A stretch of DNA of 64,000 bases from Tateyamaria sp947503385. GTDB taxonomy: Bacteria > Pseudomonadota > Alphaproteobacteria > Rhodobacterales > Rhodobacteraceae. Numbering within the stretch: position 1 is the stretch's first letter; each line of letters opens with the position of its first letter. The notes under the pieces are model-generated. The model searched no databases, was not told where the DNA came from, and was given only the letters and a program-made list of their open reading frames with translations. Positions 1 to 8,887 of this stretch are shown here, piece after piece. The stretch spans positions 62,001-126,000 of the forward strand of contig NZ_JBNFZM010000006.1 of NCBI RefSeq assembly GCF_051195235.1, read 5' to 3'. The position numbers were made by a program, and so were the translations under genes.

Positions 1-492
1 GGTTGGACCATCGGCAGGGACGGTGCGTATCTGAGGCGCACTGTGCCATCCCCGCGGCCCAAACGGATTTTGGAACTGGATGTGATCAACTTGCTGCTTG
101 AGCAGAAGGTCATTGTCATTTGCGCAGGCGGCGGCGGCATTCCCGTTGTTCAGAAACCAGACGGCACGATGGTCGGTGTAGAAGCCGTTATCGACAAGGA
201 TCATGCAAGTGGGCTTCTTGCGCGTCAGGTAAACGCGGATGCGTTCCTCATGCTGACGGACGTGGCTGGCGTGTTTACCGATTGGGGAGGCCCGAATGCG
301 GCGATCCTTCGCACGGCCACGCCTTCGGAACTGGCCGCAATGTCCTTTCCTGCGGGATCCATGGGGCCAAAGGTCGATGCCGCATGTGACTTTGCCACGG
401 CGACAGGCGGCTTTGCCGCGATTGGCCAATTGTCAGATTGCAGGGCGTTGGTGAACGGCACCAAAGGCACCCGGATCAGCCTCAGACCCTGA
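1..492 (+). CDS. arcC: Carbamate kinase, C-terminal part (cut by window edge)
   Basis: The frame is open from the first base, so the gene starts before the window. Carbamate kinase transfers phosphate between carbamoyl phosphate and ADP, making ATP in the arginine deiminase route. Family features visible here are the start GWTIGRDG, the segment VPSPRPKRILEL, the ICAGGGGIPV loop, AVIDKDHASGLLA and the nucleotide-binding LTDVAGVFTDWG. The C-terminus (GTRISLRP) is complete. The last gene of an arginine-deiminase-type operon may lie to the left, but this cannot be seen. Confidence 0.93.
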   Translation, partial: GWTIGRDGAYLRRTVPSPRPKRILELDVINLLLEQKVIVICAGGGGIPVVQKPDGTMVGVEAVIDKDHASGLLARQVNADAFLMLTDVAGVFTDWGGPNAAILRTATPSELAAMSFPAGSMGPKVDAACDFATATGGFAAIGQLSDCRALVNGTKGTRISLRP

Positions 493-497
493 ACGGC

Positions 498-797
498 TCA
501 AGGTGTCTCATAGAGCGCCAGCCGCCGCATCACCGCATCGCGTTCTTCCAGCAGGTCCAGAACCAAAGCGACGCCTGCGGTATTCACGCCCAAGTCCCTG
601 TTGAGGCGCCGCGCCTTTTTGGCGCGCCGGATGCTTTCGCCGACGAAACGCCAGTTGCTGCTGGTTCCGCCAACAGGATCAAGAACGCCGTGTTCGACCA
701 ACTCGATCACCCATGCTTCGTCCGCATGGCAAAACCGGCAGAGGTCCTGCAGGGACAGCGTATCTACAACTTCGCTGCGCAAGGTTGTCTTTTTCAT
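498..797 (-). CDS. cbpM: CbpM-like chaperone modulator
   Basis: A 99-residue protein with a MerR-like N-terminal helical region (LSLQDLCRFCHADEAWVIELVEHGVLDP) and a helical C-terminus (VALVLDLLEERDAVMRRL), as in CbpM/DafA modulators that bind the J-domain of CbpA and block its co-chaperone activity. It lies 3 bp downstream of cbpA. A strong AGGAGG ribosome site overlaps the end of cbpA, so the two genes are co-translated. The pairing supports the call more than sequence identity does, because CbpM proteins diverge strongly. Confidence 0.82.
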   Translation of the reverse strand: MKKTTLRSEVVDTLSLQDLCRFCHADEAWVIELVEHGVLDPVGGTSSNWRFVGESIRRAKKARRLNRDLGVNTAGVALVLDLLEERDAVMRRLALYETP

Positions 798-800
798 GAA

Positions 801-1727
801 CTAACCTCCTAGATGGGCGCGCGGATCGAACGGCATCTGCTGTGCCATATTCTCAAAAAACGCGCGCGCCTCGGCTGTGTCAGCCTTTGGGTTGACGATT
901 TTCAACGTGGCGTAGATGTCGCCCTTTGGATGCCCCGGTAGCCCCTTGCCCTTGAGCCGCATTTTCTGTCCGGCACGCGCATTCTTGGGGATACGTAGAT
1001 CAACCTTTCCGTCAGGTGTGGGCATGGTCACGTGGCTGCCAAGCGCTGCCTCCCACGGTGCGATGGGCAGATCGAGGTACAGATCCTTTCCGTCAGGGCG
1101 ATAGATCGGGTGCGGGGCAAAGGCCACTTCGAAAAACAGATCGCCAGCACCGCCTGTACCGGGCGCACCCTGCCCCGCAAGCCTGATGTGTTGGCCTTCG
1201 GCCACGCCCCTGGGCACGTTCACTGAAACGGTGCGGTCCTGCAACGATACGGTGCCGTCTGGCCCAATAACCGGCGATCTGAGGCTCAGCGTCCGCTTGG
1301 CACCTTCAAAGGCTTCCTCAATCGTGATTTCAATCCGGCCATGGCTGTCGGGACCGCGCGCCGCCCCCGCACCGGACGTCGGACCAGCGCCACGCCGAAA
1401 CAGGGTCTCGAAAAAATCGCTGAACGCCTCGCCCTCGTGGGGTCCGCTTTGAGAGAACGAAAAGCCGCCGTTCCAATCCGGGGGCGGCTGATATTGCCCT
1501 TGGCCGCGTAGCGGTTCCTGTCCAAGTTGATCGTAGGCCGCGCGGCGCTCTGGGTCTTTCAGGACTTCATAGGCTTCGTTCACGTCCTTGAACTTTGCCT
1601 CGGCCTCCGGGCCCGCGTTGATATCCGGGTGATACTTGCGGGCAGCCTTGCGAAAGGCCTTCTTGATCTCTTCGGCGTCCGCGTTTCGGGCGACGCCCAA
1701 CGTCTTGTAGTAATCCCTGAATTCCAT
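801..1727 (-). CDS. cbpA: Curved-DNA-binding J-domain co-chaperone CbpA
   Basis: 308 residues. An N-terminal J-domain (about residues 4-70) carries the HPD motif (KYHPDINAG). A G/F-rich linker follows, then two DnaJ C-terminal beta domains (about 130-295) with no cysteine zinc finger, which separates CbpA from DnaJ. It stimulates Hsp70/DnaK and binds curved DNA. It is first in a two-gene operon with cbpM and divergent from the universal stress protein gene. Confidence 0.93.
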   Translation of the reverse strand: MEFRDYYKTLGVARNADAEEIKKAFRKAARKYHPDINAGPEAEAKFKDVNEAYEVLKDPERRAAYDQLGQEPLRGQGQYQPPPDWNGGFSFSQSGPHEGEAFSDFFETLFRRGAGPTSGAGAARGPDSHGRIEITIEEAFEGAKRTLSLRSPVIGPDGTVSLQDRTVSVNVPRGVAEGQHIRLAGQGAPGTGGAGDLFFEVAFAPHPIYRPDGKDLYLDLPIAPWEAALGSHVTMPTPDGKVDLRIPKNARAGQKMRLKGKGLPGHPKGDIYATLKIVNPKADTAEARAFFENMAQQMPFDPRAHLGG

Positions 1728-1840
1728 TGGTCCGCCGTCCGGATGCTTTCGTCTGGCGATATCATGTCATCCGGAACGTCCCGTGGGTTTGATCTTTGTC
1801 AGTTGGACGACGGCACGATGCGGCAGGGTGCGTGCAATTG

Positions 1841-1860
1841 ATCCGGCGCAGCTGCCGGAT
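1841..1860. promoter_or_regulatory. Inverted repeat in the uspA-like leader
   Basis: ATCCGGC and GCCGGAT form a perfect 7-bp inverted repeat with a 6-nt spacer, 9 bp upstream of the AAAGGAAG ribosome site of the stress protein gene. It could be an operator or a leader hairpin. Further up, 1789-1802 (TTGAT-N4-GTCAG) is an imperfect match to an FNR/FnrL box. Both are readings by eye. Confidence 0.35.
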
Positions 1861-1882
1861 ACCATGCCAAAGGAAGTTTGCC

Positions 1883-2728
1883 ATGCAGCGCCGCACAATC
1901 CTCTTTATCCTCGATACCGAAACGCCCGACGCCAACATAACCGAAACAGCAGAAGCGGCCGCGCAGGACGGCACACATCTGATCTGCCTGTTGCTTGGAC
2001 CGGCCCCTGCCCTGCCGATGTATGCCTATGGCGTGCCCCCATATGGCGGCATGAACATCCCCGACAATTGGAACGAGACAGTGGAGGCGGCACAACAAGC
2101 GCAAGCGGACCGCGTTGACGCCCTCGAAGCGCTGCTCGCCAAAAGCAACGCCTCTGGCACCGTCCATTCTGCCCTCTGTGTGACGACGGACGTAAAACAC
2201 CACGTTTCGCGACTTGCCCGTGTCAGCGATGAGGCATTTGTCGCGCCCAATCTGCGCGACACACCCGAGGTGATGCGCGAAGCAGTGGCCGGTGTGTTGT
2301 TCCACGCCCCTATCGGGTTGCGCCTGAACGGGTCCGTTGGTCAATCAGCGGAACGCGTTTTCGTTGCGTGGAACAGCAGCAAGGCAGCGTCGGCGGCCGT
2401 GCATACGGCGCTGCCATATCTCACACAGGCAAGCGAGGTCGCTGTTGCCTGCTTTGATCCGGTGATGACAGAGACGCAGGACGGTCAGGACCCCGGTGTG
2501 GATGTTGCCAAATGGCTCAGCCATCACGGGTGCACCGTGACTGTGTCTCAATTCCCAAGTGGCGGCGGCGAGATCGGCAAGGCCATTCAGGACCGGGCCG
2601 CAGAGTTCGGCGCAGACCTGATTGTCATGGGAGCCTACGGTCACGCGCGGATGATCCAGACCGTTTTCGGTGGCACCACCCGCACGATGATTGAACAGAC
2701 CGAATTGCCCATTTTGTTGGCCCATTGA
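1883..2728 (+). CDS. Universal stress protein (UspA family)
   Basis: 281 residues from the ATG at 1883, chosen because AAAGGAAG precedes it at normal spacing; an open frame further upstream has no such site. The C-terminal half has the nucleotide-binding Usp signature (DLIVMGAYGHARM then GGTTRTMI) and ends in ELPILLAH, typical of UspA domains. The N-terminal half is a divergent Usp-like alpha/beta domain (TILFILDTETPD), so this is a tandem-type Usp. The role is cytoplasmic stress response; the signal is unknown. The downstream gene begins 10 bp after its stop. Confidence 0.88.
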   Translation: MQRRTILFILDTETPDANITETAEAAAQDGTHLICLLLGPAPALPMYAYGVPPYGGMNIPDNWNETVEAAQQAQADRVDALEALLAKSNASGTVHSALCVTTDVKHHVSRLARVSDEAFVAPNLRDTPEVMREAVAGVLFHAPIGLRLNGSVGQSAERVFVAWNSSKAASAAVHTALPYLTQASEVAVACFDPVMTETQDGQDPGVDVAKWLSHHGCTVTVSQFPSGGGEIGKAIQDRAAEFGADLIVMGAYGHARMIQTVFGGTTRTMIEQTELPILLAH

Positions 2729-2738
2729 GGGCCGCGGA

Positions 2739-3230
2739 ATGGCTTGCGGCAGCAAAGCTGAACTGATCGCCCTGACGGAAAAGGAATACGCAAAGCTCCA
2801 GAACCTGATAGCACCACTGAGTCAGGCACAGGCGGCACTGGGCCAGGACGATGTATCGATCAAACATGTGATCGGCCATCGTGCCCATTGGATTGATCTG
2901 TTCCTTGGCTGGTACAGGGATGGGGCGGCAGGCAAAAAGGTGTATTTTCCCGCAGAAGGTTACAAATGGAACGACCTGAAGCGTTACAACGCCGATCTGC
3001 GCGACAAACAATCCCATCTTGATTGGGCAGCGGTTTGCACGTTGCTGCAAAGCCGTCACAACAAGCTCATTCAGTTTCTGTCAGATCATTCAGAAACGGA
3101 CCTTTATGCCGGCCCGATGCTGGGGGCCAACAACAACTGGACACCCGGCAGATGGGCCGAAGCGGCAGGGCCAAGCCACTATCGCTCAGCGGCAAAATAC
3201 ATTCGCGCAATCCTGCGCAGCCAGGGCTGA
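2739..3230 (+). CDS. ClbS/DfsB-like four-helix bundle protein
   Basis: 163 residues from the ATG at 2739, starting 10 bp after the stress protein gene and probably in its operon. The segments SIKHVIGHRAHWIDLFLGWYRDG, AEGYKWNDLKRYN and the C-terminal WTPGRWAEAAGPSHYRSA fit the ClbS/DfsB family, DinB-like four-helix bundles. ClbS itself hydrolyses the colibactin cyclopropane and protects DNA, but most members have no known substrate, so I infer only a DinB-like hydrolase or thiol-handling enzyme. The 3' end overlaps the convergent sulP gene by 45 bp. Confidence 0.8.
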   Translation: MACGSKAELIALTEKEYAKLQNLIAPLSQAQAALGQDDVSIKHVIGHRAHWIDLFLGWYRDGAAGKKVYFPAEGYKWNDLKRYNADLRDKQSHLDWAAVCTLLQSRHNKLIQFLSDHSETDLYAGPMLGANNNWTPGRWAEAAGPSHYRSAAKYIRAILRSQG

Positions 3231-4961
3231 CACCGTGTCCGGTTGAGAGGTGACCGACCGAAAGGCGGCAAATTGCGACAGATACACGTGACCTGTCAGG
3301 TGATCCAAAAATGAACCCCGCCGCAGGCGGTCCATCACGGGGCCTTTGACCTCGGACAAAGACAGGACAATCCCCAACTCCTTGAGCCGGATGTTTATGA
3401 GTTCCAGCGTTTCCAGCGCGCTCAGATCAATCTCGTTGACCGCTGAACACATCAGAATGACGTGCTTGAGGTCGTTGTCATCAATGATCCGGTCATAGAT
3501 GTAGTTTTCGAGGAACCGTGCATTCGCAAAATAGAGGCTTTGATCAATGCGCAGGCTCAGGACGGTTGGATCGGTCACAACCTCATGGCGCAGGATATTG
3601 CGGAAATGCTCCGTGCCCCGGACAAGGCCGACCTCGGCAACATGGGGCCGCGAGGTGTCGTACAAAAAAAGTAACAGTGACAGCAGCACGCCCGCCGTTA
3701 CACCCAGTTCGACCCCAAGTCCCAGCGTAAGCAACACAGTCACTGCGACCGCCCCGAAGTCCCGTTTGGAATAGGTCCAGCTATGGCGCAGGGTCTTGAT
3801 ATCCACCAATGACAGGACTGCCACGATAATCGTGGCCGCAAGCGTGGCCTTGGGCAGAAAAAAGATGAGGGGCGTCAGGAACAGCGCAGCCACGGCCAGA
3901 CCAATGGCGGTATAGGCACCGGCAGCCGGGGTTTGCGCCCCCGCGTCAAAGTTCACGACAGAGCGTGAAAACCCACCCGTCACAGGAAAACCGCCAGTCA
4001 GGGATGCGCCAAGGTTCGCCGCACCCAGACCAATCAGTTCCTGATCAGGGTCGATCCGCTGGCGTTTCTTTGTGGCAAGGGTCTGCGCGACGGAAATGGA
4101 TTCAACAAATCCGATGATGGAGATCAACGCCGCTGGCACAAAGAGCGCCGCCAGCAGTTCGAACGACACGTCCGGCAGCGTAAAGGGCGGCAGGCTTTGC
4201 GGGACAGCCCCCACGATCTGGACCCCGGCGTGGTCAAGGTCGAACCCCCAAACGCACAGCGTCGTCGTGACAACGGCCAACACCGGTCCGGCCTTGGCAA
4301 TGAAATCGGCGGCACCGGGCCGCAGCCCCAAGCGAATCAAGGTGGGCCGCAACCCCGTCCGCACCCAGAACAGAAACACGATGGCCCCTGCCCCGATAGC
4401 AAGCGTGAGCAGGTTCGTCTGCGTCACATGCGCAAAAATCGCCCCCGCGATGTCCGGCAAGGTATGACCATGCGCCTCAACGCCCAGCACGTGCTTGAGC
4501 TGACTGACGGCAATCAGGATGCCAGACGCGGTGATAAATCCGGATATCACCGGGTGTGACAGGAAGTTCGCAACAAACCCCAACCGCAACAAACCCATGG
4601 TCAGCAGGATCGCACCCGACATCCCCGCCAAACTGAGTGCGGCAGTCGCATAGCCAACATCTATGGCCTGCGTGACCTCCGCCAATGTCGCAGCGGTCAT
4701 GAGAGAGACAACAGCAACTGGCCCCACGGCCAGGGATCGGCTGGTGCCGAACAGGCTGTAAAGAAGAATTGGCACAATCGACGCATATAGCCCGGCCTCG
4801 GGCGGCAGGCCCGCGAGCATGGCGTAGGCCAGTGACTGCGGTATCAACATGATCGTCACGATGACAGCCGCCGTCAGGTCATTCAGCGCGGCCGCGCCAG
4901 AATAGGTGGAGCCCCATTCCAGTATCGGGAAGAAACGCGACCATGTGACCTTGTGCGACAT
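3186..4961 (-). CDS. SulP-family anion transporter with STAS domain
   Basis: 591 residues from the ATG at 4961 (MSHKVTWSRFFPILEW); a longer frame would run into the upstream gene. The membrane core (about residues 20-420) has SulP signatures (IPQSLAYAMLAGLPPEAGLYASIVP; GGFPVTGGFSRSVVNFDAGA). A C-terminal STAS domain (about 440-555) includes VILMCSAVNEIDLSALETL. SulP proteins import or exchange sulfate, bicarbonate and other anions. It starts 2 bp after the sulfide:quinone reductase fusion. I infer export or exchange of sulfur oxyanions made by sulfide oxidation. Confidence 0.9.
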   Translation of the reverse strand: MSHKVTWSRFFPILEWGSTYSGAAALNDLTAAVIVTIMLIPQSLAYAMLAGLPPEAGLYASIVPILLYSLFGTSRSLAVGPVAVVSLMTAATLAEVTQAIDVGYATAALSLAGMSGAILLTMGLLRLGFVANFLSHPVISGFITASGILIAVSQLKHVLGVEAHGHTLPDIAGAIFAHVTQTNLLTLAIGAGAIVFLFWVRTGLRPTLIRLGLRPGAADFIAKAGPVLAVVTTTLCVWGFDLDHAGVQIVGAVPQSLPPFTLPDVSFELLAALFVPAALISIIGFVESISVAQTLATKKRQRIDPDQELIGLGAANLGASLTGGFPVTGGFSRSVVNFDAGAQTPAAGAYTAIGLAVAALFLTPLIFFLPKATLAATIIVAVLSLVDIKTLRHSWTYSKRDFGAVAVTVLLTLGLGVELGVTAGVLLSLLLFLYDTSRPHVAEVGLVRGTEHFRNILRHEVVTDPTVLSLRIDQSLYFANARFLENYIYDRIIDDNDLKHVILMCSAVNEIDLSALETLELINIRLKELGIVLSLSEVKGPVMDRLRRGSFLDHLTGHVYLSQFAAFRSVTSQPDTVSALAAQDCANVFCR

Positions 4962-4963
4962 GA

Positions 4964-6637
4964 TCAGCGCGCCGTCAGCTTCTCGGGTGTGGCCAGCCAT
5001 TCACGGCCTTTCAGCATCGCTTTCCAATAGACCGGCGGCAGGATCTTTTCCTTCAGCAACCACGCCAGGCGGCTGGGCTTGGTGCCGTCAATCAACCAGC
5101 GCGGAAAGCTGGGCTGCAATGTTCCGCCATAGCCGAACTCGGCCAGTACAATTTTGCCCCGCTCCACAGTCAGTGGACACGAACCGTACCCGTCATATTG
5201 CGACACCGGAGCACGGCCTTGGATATCGGCGATGATGTTGTCGGCAACAACAGGCGCCTGTTTGCGCGCGGCGGCCGCGGTTTTCGCATTAGGGGCGTTC
5301 ATCACATCACCAAGTGACCAAACATTCTCAAATATCTTGTGGCGCAGCGTTGCCTGATCCACTTCGACCCACCCCGTGGCGTCGGCAAGCGGAGAGACCG
5401 CGATAAAATCCGGTGCGCATTGTGGCGGTGTGACGTGGATCATGTCGAAATCGACTTCGACCCGTTCAATTTGCGTATCCGGTTTGGAAACGTCGAACCA
5501 AGCCTTTCTGGCGGGGCCATCAATCGCGACAAGGTTGTGAAAAAAGTTCAGACCGATCCGATACTTATCCACGTAGCTTTGCAGCGCAGGCACGTAATCT
5601 TTCACACCGAACAGCACGCCGCCCGCGTTGTGAAACCTGATGTCGATGTCCTTGATCACACCCTTGCGGGTCCAATGGTCAGCCGACAGGTAAATCGCCT
5701 TTTGCGGCGCGCCGGCGCATTTGATCGGCATAGGTGGCTGCGTAAAGATCGCGCGCCCGGACGTCATGCCCGACACCAGATCCCATGTGTAGGGGGCCAA
5801 GTCGTAACGGTAATTCGACGTCACACCATTGCGCCCGAGCGTTTCGACAAGCCCTTCGACGCGATGCCAGTCGAGTTTGAGGCCCGGACAGACCACCAGC
5901 CGCCCATATTTCACCACCCGGCACCCATCAAGGATCACGGCGTCCTTGTCAGGTTCAAATGCGGCCACGGCAGATTTCAGCCAATGCACCCCCTTCGGGA
6001 TCAGTGATCCCATGGTGCGAACCGTGTCCTCGGCGTTGAATACGCCGCCGCCCACCATGGTCCATCCGGGCTGGTAGTAATGCGCGTCGGCGGGATCAAT
6101 CACAGCGATCTCAAGGCCCGGTTTGCGTGCCATCAGCCCCGCCGCGACCGCAATACCAGAGGCCCCTCCCCCCACAATCACCACATCATACGTGGCATCC
6201 GCCTGATCCGCCGGGGTCTTGCCGCCATTTGCAATGCGCCGCACGACGCCTTTCATGTCGTACCCGGCGGCTTTGGTCGCGCTCAGGATGTCGGTCAGCG
6301 GCATGTCCTTGGATTGCGCCAAGGACCAAAGCGTGGCGGAACGCGTTCCGGTACGGCAGTAGGCGAGGACCGGTTTGGGCAACGCGTTGAATTCGGATGC
6401 GAAATTGTGCGCATCTGCGTCGTGAACCAAACCGCCGGAAACCGGGATGTATCGCATCTCCAAGCCCAGCTTGCCCGCGGTCTGGGCCAGCTCTTCGAAC
6501 ACCGGTTGGTCCGCACCTTCGCCGTCAGGACGGTTGCAGATGACGGATTTGATGCCCCGTTCCTTGATTGCCGCCAAATCCGTTTCCGAGATCTGCGGGG
6601 CAACAAAAAACTGGTCCGATATTTTGCGAATGTCCAT
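4964..6637 (-). CDS. Phosphatase-like (DUF442/TIGR01244) and sulfide:quinone oxidoreductase fusion
   Basis: 557 residues, two domains. Residues 1-115 are a DUF442/TIGR01244 domain (phosphatase or rhodanese fold) with the active-site loop CRTGTRS at Cys94. From about residue 148 an FAD oxidoreductase of the sulfide:quinone reductase family begins (VVIVGGGASGIA). It contains the cysteine motif KCAGAPQKAIYLS and a late SCPLTVERGK segment, both usual in SQR. The enzyme should oxidise sulfide to persulfide with electrons to quinone, at the membrane surface. AGGAGA precedes the start. Second gene of the operon, after the persulfide dioxygenase. Confidence 0.9.
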   Translation of the reverse strand: MDIRKISDQFFVAPQISETDLAAIKERGIKSVICNRPDGEGADQPVFEELAQTAGKLGLEMRYIPVSGGLVHDADAHNFASEFNALPKPVLAYCRTGTRSATLWSLAQSKDMPLTDILSATKAAGYDMKGVVRRIANGGKTPADQADATYDVVIVGGGASGIAVAAGLMARKPGLEIAVIDPADAHYYQPGWTMVGGGVFNAEDTVRTMGSLIPKGVHWLKSAVAAFEPDKDAVILDGCRVVKYGRLVVCPGLKLDWHRVEGLVETLGRNGVTSNYRYDLAPYTWDLVSGMTSGRAIFTQPPMPIKCAGAPQKAIYLSADHWTRKGVIKDIDIRFHNAGGVLFGVKDYVPALQSYVDKYRIGLNFFHNLVAIDGPARKAWFDVSKPDTQIERVEVDFDMIHVTPPQCAPDFIAVSPLADATGWVEVDQATLRHKIFENVWSLGDVMNAPNAKTAAAARKQAPVVADNIIADIQGRAPVSQYDGYGSCPLTVERGKIVLAEFGYGGTLQPSFPRWLIDGTKPSRLAWLLKEKILPPVYWKAMLKGREWLATPEKLTAR

Positions 6638-6673
6638 GTCGTGTCTCCTGAATGCGATCTGGATCGGTCCGTC

Positions 6674-7558
6674 TCAGATTGCGTTGACCGGCACCTTGAG
6701 CATCGGCTTGCCGTCTTCGGTCGTGGGCACGTCACCTGCACGCATGTTGACCTGCAACGACGGCAGGATCAGCTTTGGCACATCAAGCGTTGCGTCCCGC
6801 GCCTCCCGGAACTGGATGAACGCCTCGCGGCTCTTGCCCTTGCCGACATGGATGTTTTCGGCCTTTTCCTCAGCCACCGTGGTTTCCCACATAATGTCGC
6901 GCCCATCGGGGCCATAGTCATGGCACATGAACAGGCGCATATCGTCCGGCAGCGCGAGCACCTTCTGGATAGAATCGTAAAGCTCGCCCGCATCACCACC
7001 GGGAAAGTCGGCACGCGCTGATCCGCCATCGGGCATGAACAGCGTGTCCCCGACAAAGGCCGCGTCGCCAATCACATGCACCATACAGGCCGGCGTATGT
7101 CCCGGCGTGTGCATCGCAAAGGCGGTCATGCCCCCGATTTGATAGGTATCGCCATCCTTGAACAATCTGTCGAACTGTGAGCCGTCCCGTTGAAATTCCG
7201 TCCCTTCGTTAAAGACCTTGCCAAAGGTTTCCTGCACGGTCGTAATCTGGTCACCGATGCCGATTTTGCCGCCAAGTTTGCTTTGGATATACGGGGCCGC
7301 AGACAGGTGGTCCGCGTGGACATGCGTCTCGATCAGCCATTCCAGATTGAGATCGTGCTTTTTGATATATGCGATGATCTCGTCGGCGTGCTCGTAGGTG
7401 ATACGCCCTGCGGCATAGTCGATGTCCATCACGGAATCGATCACGGCGCAGGACGCCGTATCTGGATCCGTCACGACATAACTGATCGTGTTGGTCTCCA
7501 GATCGAGGAAGGGCTCGATAACCGGTTGGACGTGCATGTTAATCGGATACTGCGCCAT
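6674..7558 (-). CDS. Persulfide dioxygenase-like MBL-fold protein
   Basis: 294 residues from the ATG at 7558 (MAQYPINMHVQP), preceded by GGAGA; an ATG 12 bp further up has a poorer site. Metallo-beta-lactamase fold with THVHADHLSAA (HxHxDH), the HTPGHTPACMVH histidine and VGDTLF aspartate. This is the ETHE1/Blh-type mononuclear iron dioxygenase that oxidises glutathione persulfide to sulfite. Position directly before the SQR fusion supports this role over a generic hydrolase. The residues ICETHV-like glyoxalase II second metal set is not complete, as in ETHE1. Confidence 0.88.
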   Translation of the reverse strand: MAQYPINMHVQPVIEPFLDLETNTISYVVTDPDTASCAVIDSVMDIDYAAGRITYEHADEIIAYIKKHDLNLEWLIETHVHADHLSAAPYIQSKLGGKIGIGDQITTVQETFGKVFNEGTEFQRDGSQFDRLFKDGDTYQIGGMTAFAMHTPGHTPACMVHVIGDAAFVGDTLFMPDGGSARADFPGGDAGELYDSIQKVLALPDDMRLFMCHDYGPDGRDIMWETTVAEEKAENIHVGKGKSREAFIQFREARDATLDVPKLILPSLQVNMRAGDVPTTEDGKPMLKVPVNAI

Positions 7559-7685
7559 GTGTGTCTCCATTCTCAGCTTGGTTAGAAGTGTGTCGCGGAA
7601 AACTGCGGGCTTCAGTGACAAGGTCACATTTGCCAGCTCATGCTGGTGAAGCGTTGAGACAGATCAAAACTCAGCGCGCGTTGCC

Positions 7686-8528
7686 TTAGCGGTCTGGCGT
7701 CGGAAAAGAGATCGCAGTGACATCCACGCGGTAGAACGGAAAATACGCGTCTGTGCCAAAGTGATTGCCCGCCTCGACACGTGTGGGCAGGCGATACCCC
7801 TGCACATCCTGAAAATCCGACAGATACCCGCCAAAGGGCTGCAATCGGAACACCTTGTCAGCGTTCGCGTCGCTCCACCTTTGGAACACCACTTCGGTCG
7901 GCTGCCCGTTTGCCGCAACGGTCAAATCGATACTCTGGACCAGCCCTTCATGCGAAACGGTCACACGCGCAGTGTCCTGATCCACATGTTCCCAAACGAC
8001 ATTGGCCGATGGCAAGACAGCCGCAGGTGACCAGAATACCGCCTCTGCCACACTGCGCCCAAAGGCGGAACGCGCATGATCGGGATCACCCCCCGCACGG
8101 ACCACGGGCAGCAACCCACCCATCCAAAACCGTGTCCACCTGCCGCTGTCTGAACCCGAAAGCCGCAGATGACCGGACTGGGCACGCATTTTCCAGACGA
8201 ACCCGTAGGGTGCGGCCAACACTTGCGTGGCGTGCATGGCCATGTCTCTTGGATCCTTCTTGTCCCCCAGACTGAACTGGCCGGCCATCTGGATGTCCAC
8301 CACGGGTCGCAGCGTCGTGCCTTCGGCAATAGAAAATCTGAAAAACCGTTGGGCCGGGTCCGGCAAGCCCGAGATCATGTCGTACCCAAAGCGCTGCGGG
8401 CTTTCCGGCTGTAAATGCCGCAATCGCACCATTTCCGCGCGATCCGCCACGTGGTCAAAAATGCGCCAGCCGACCAGAGCCAACAGAATTACGCCAATCG
8501 CGATACCGATCACCAAAAACCGCGTCAT
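7686..8528 (-). CDS. DUF6544-like membrane-anchored protein
   Basis: 280 residues. One N-terminal membrane segment (about residues 4-24, FLVIGIAIGVILLALVGW) precedes a beta-rich soluble domain. I recognise the general layout of the DUF6544 (formerly DUF6920) family: ISGLPDPAQRFFRFSIAEGT near the N-terminus, then a series of strands with GFVWKM and ARSAFGRSVAEAVFWSP. Function unknown. It is transcribed with or near the small proline-rich gene upstream of it, but spacing does not prove an operon. Confidence 0.72.
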   Translation of the reverse strand: MTRFLVIGIAIGVILLALVGWRIFDHVADRAEMVRLRHLQPESPQRFGYDMISGLPDPAQRFFRFSIAEGTTLRPVVDIQMAGQFSLGDKKDPRDMAMHATQVLAAPYGFVWKMRAQSGHLRLSGSDSGRWTRFWMGGLLPVVRAGGDPDHARSAFGRSVAEAVFWSPAAVLPSANVVWEHVDQDTARVTVSHEGLVQSIDLTVAANGQPTEVVFQRWSDANADKVFRLQPFGGYLSDFQDVQGYRLPTRVEAGNHFGTDAYFPFYRVDVTAISFPTPDR

Positions 8529-8577
8529 TTGCGCCGTATTCCATATCTCATCCGATCAAGCCCGGAGAACACCGCCG

Positions 8578-8778
8578 CTAGATCGGAAAATTCCCTTCGT
8601 CCAAGGGATCAGGTTCTGGGTCGGCATCGGAGTCTTGCGTCTCCGGCACTTCTGGCCAAGCTGGATCAGGCATGGGATCGACGGGTTGCGGGGCCTCTTC
8701 CGGGGTGGGTCCCGGTTTCGGATCAACTGGCATCGGCGCTTCTTGAGGCGGCCGGTCGGGAATGTCTGATGCAGGCAT
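8578..8778 (-). CDS. Small proline-rich acidic protein, unknown
   Basis: 66 residues, about one quarter proline and strongly acidic, with repeated PMPVDP/PQPVDPMPDP units. No signal peptide, membrane segment or fold is apparent; it is probably disordered. It reads as a real gene because it lies in a gap between two same-strand genes. No family recognised. A chance frame in GC-rich DNA remains possible. Confidence 0.5.
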   Translation of the reverse strand: MPASDIPDRPPQEAPMPVDPKPGPTPEEAPQPVDPMPDPAWPEVPETQDSDADPEPDPLDEGNFPI

Positions 8779-8887
8779 GTTCTTGTCCGTTGCTCATTCG
8801 AACAGCAGGCTAACGCATCACACGCAGCGGGGATTGATCAGCGTCAATGGCAGGCCAGTCGGCTGGCGTTCCACCTGCGCGCATCTT

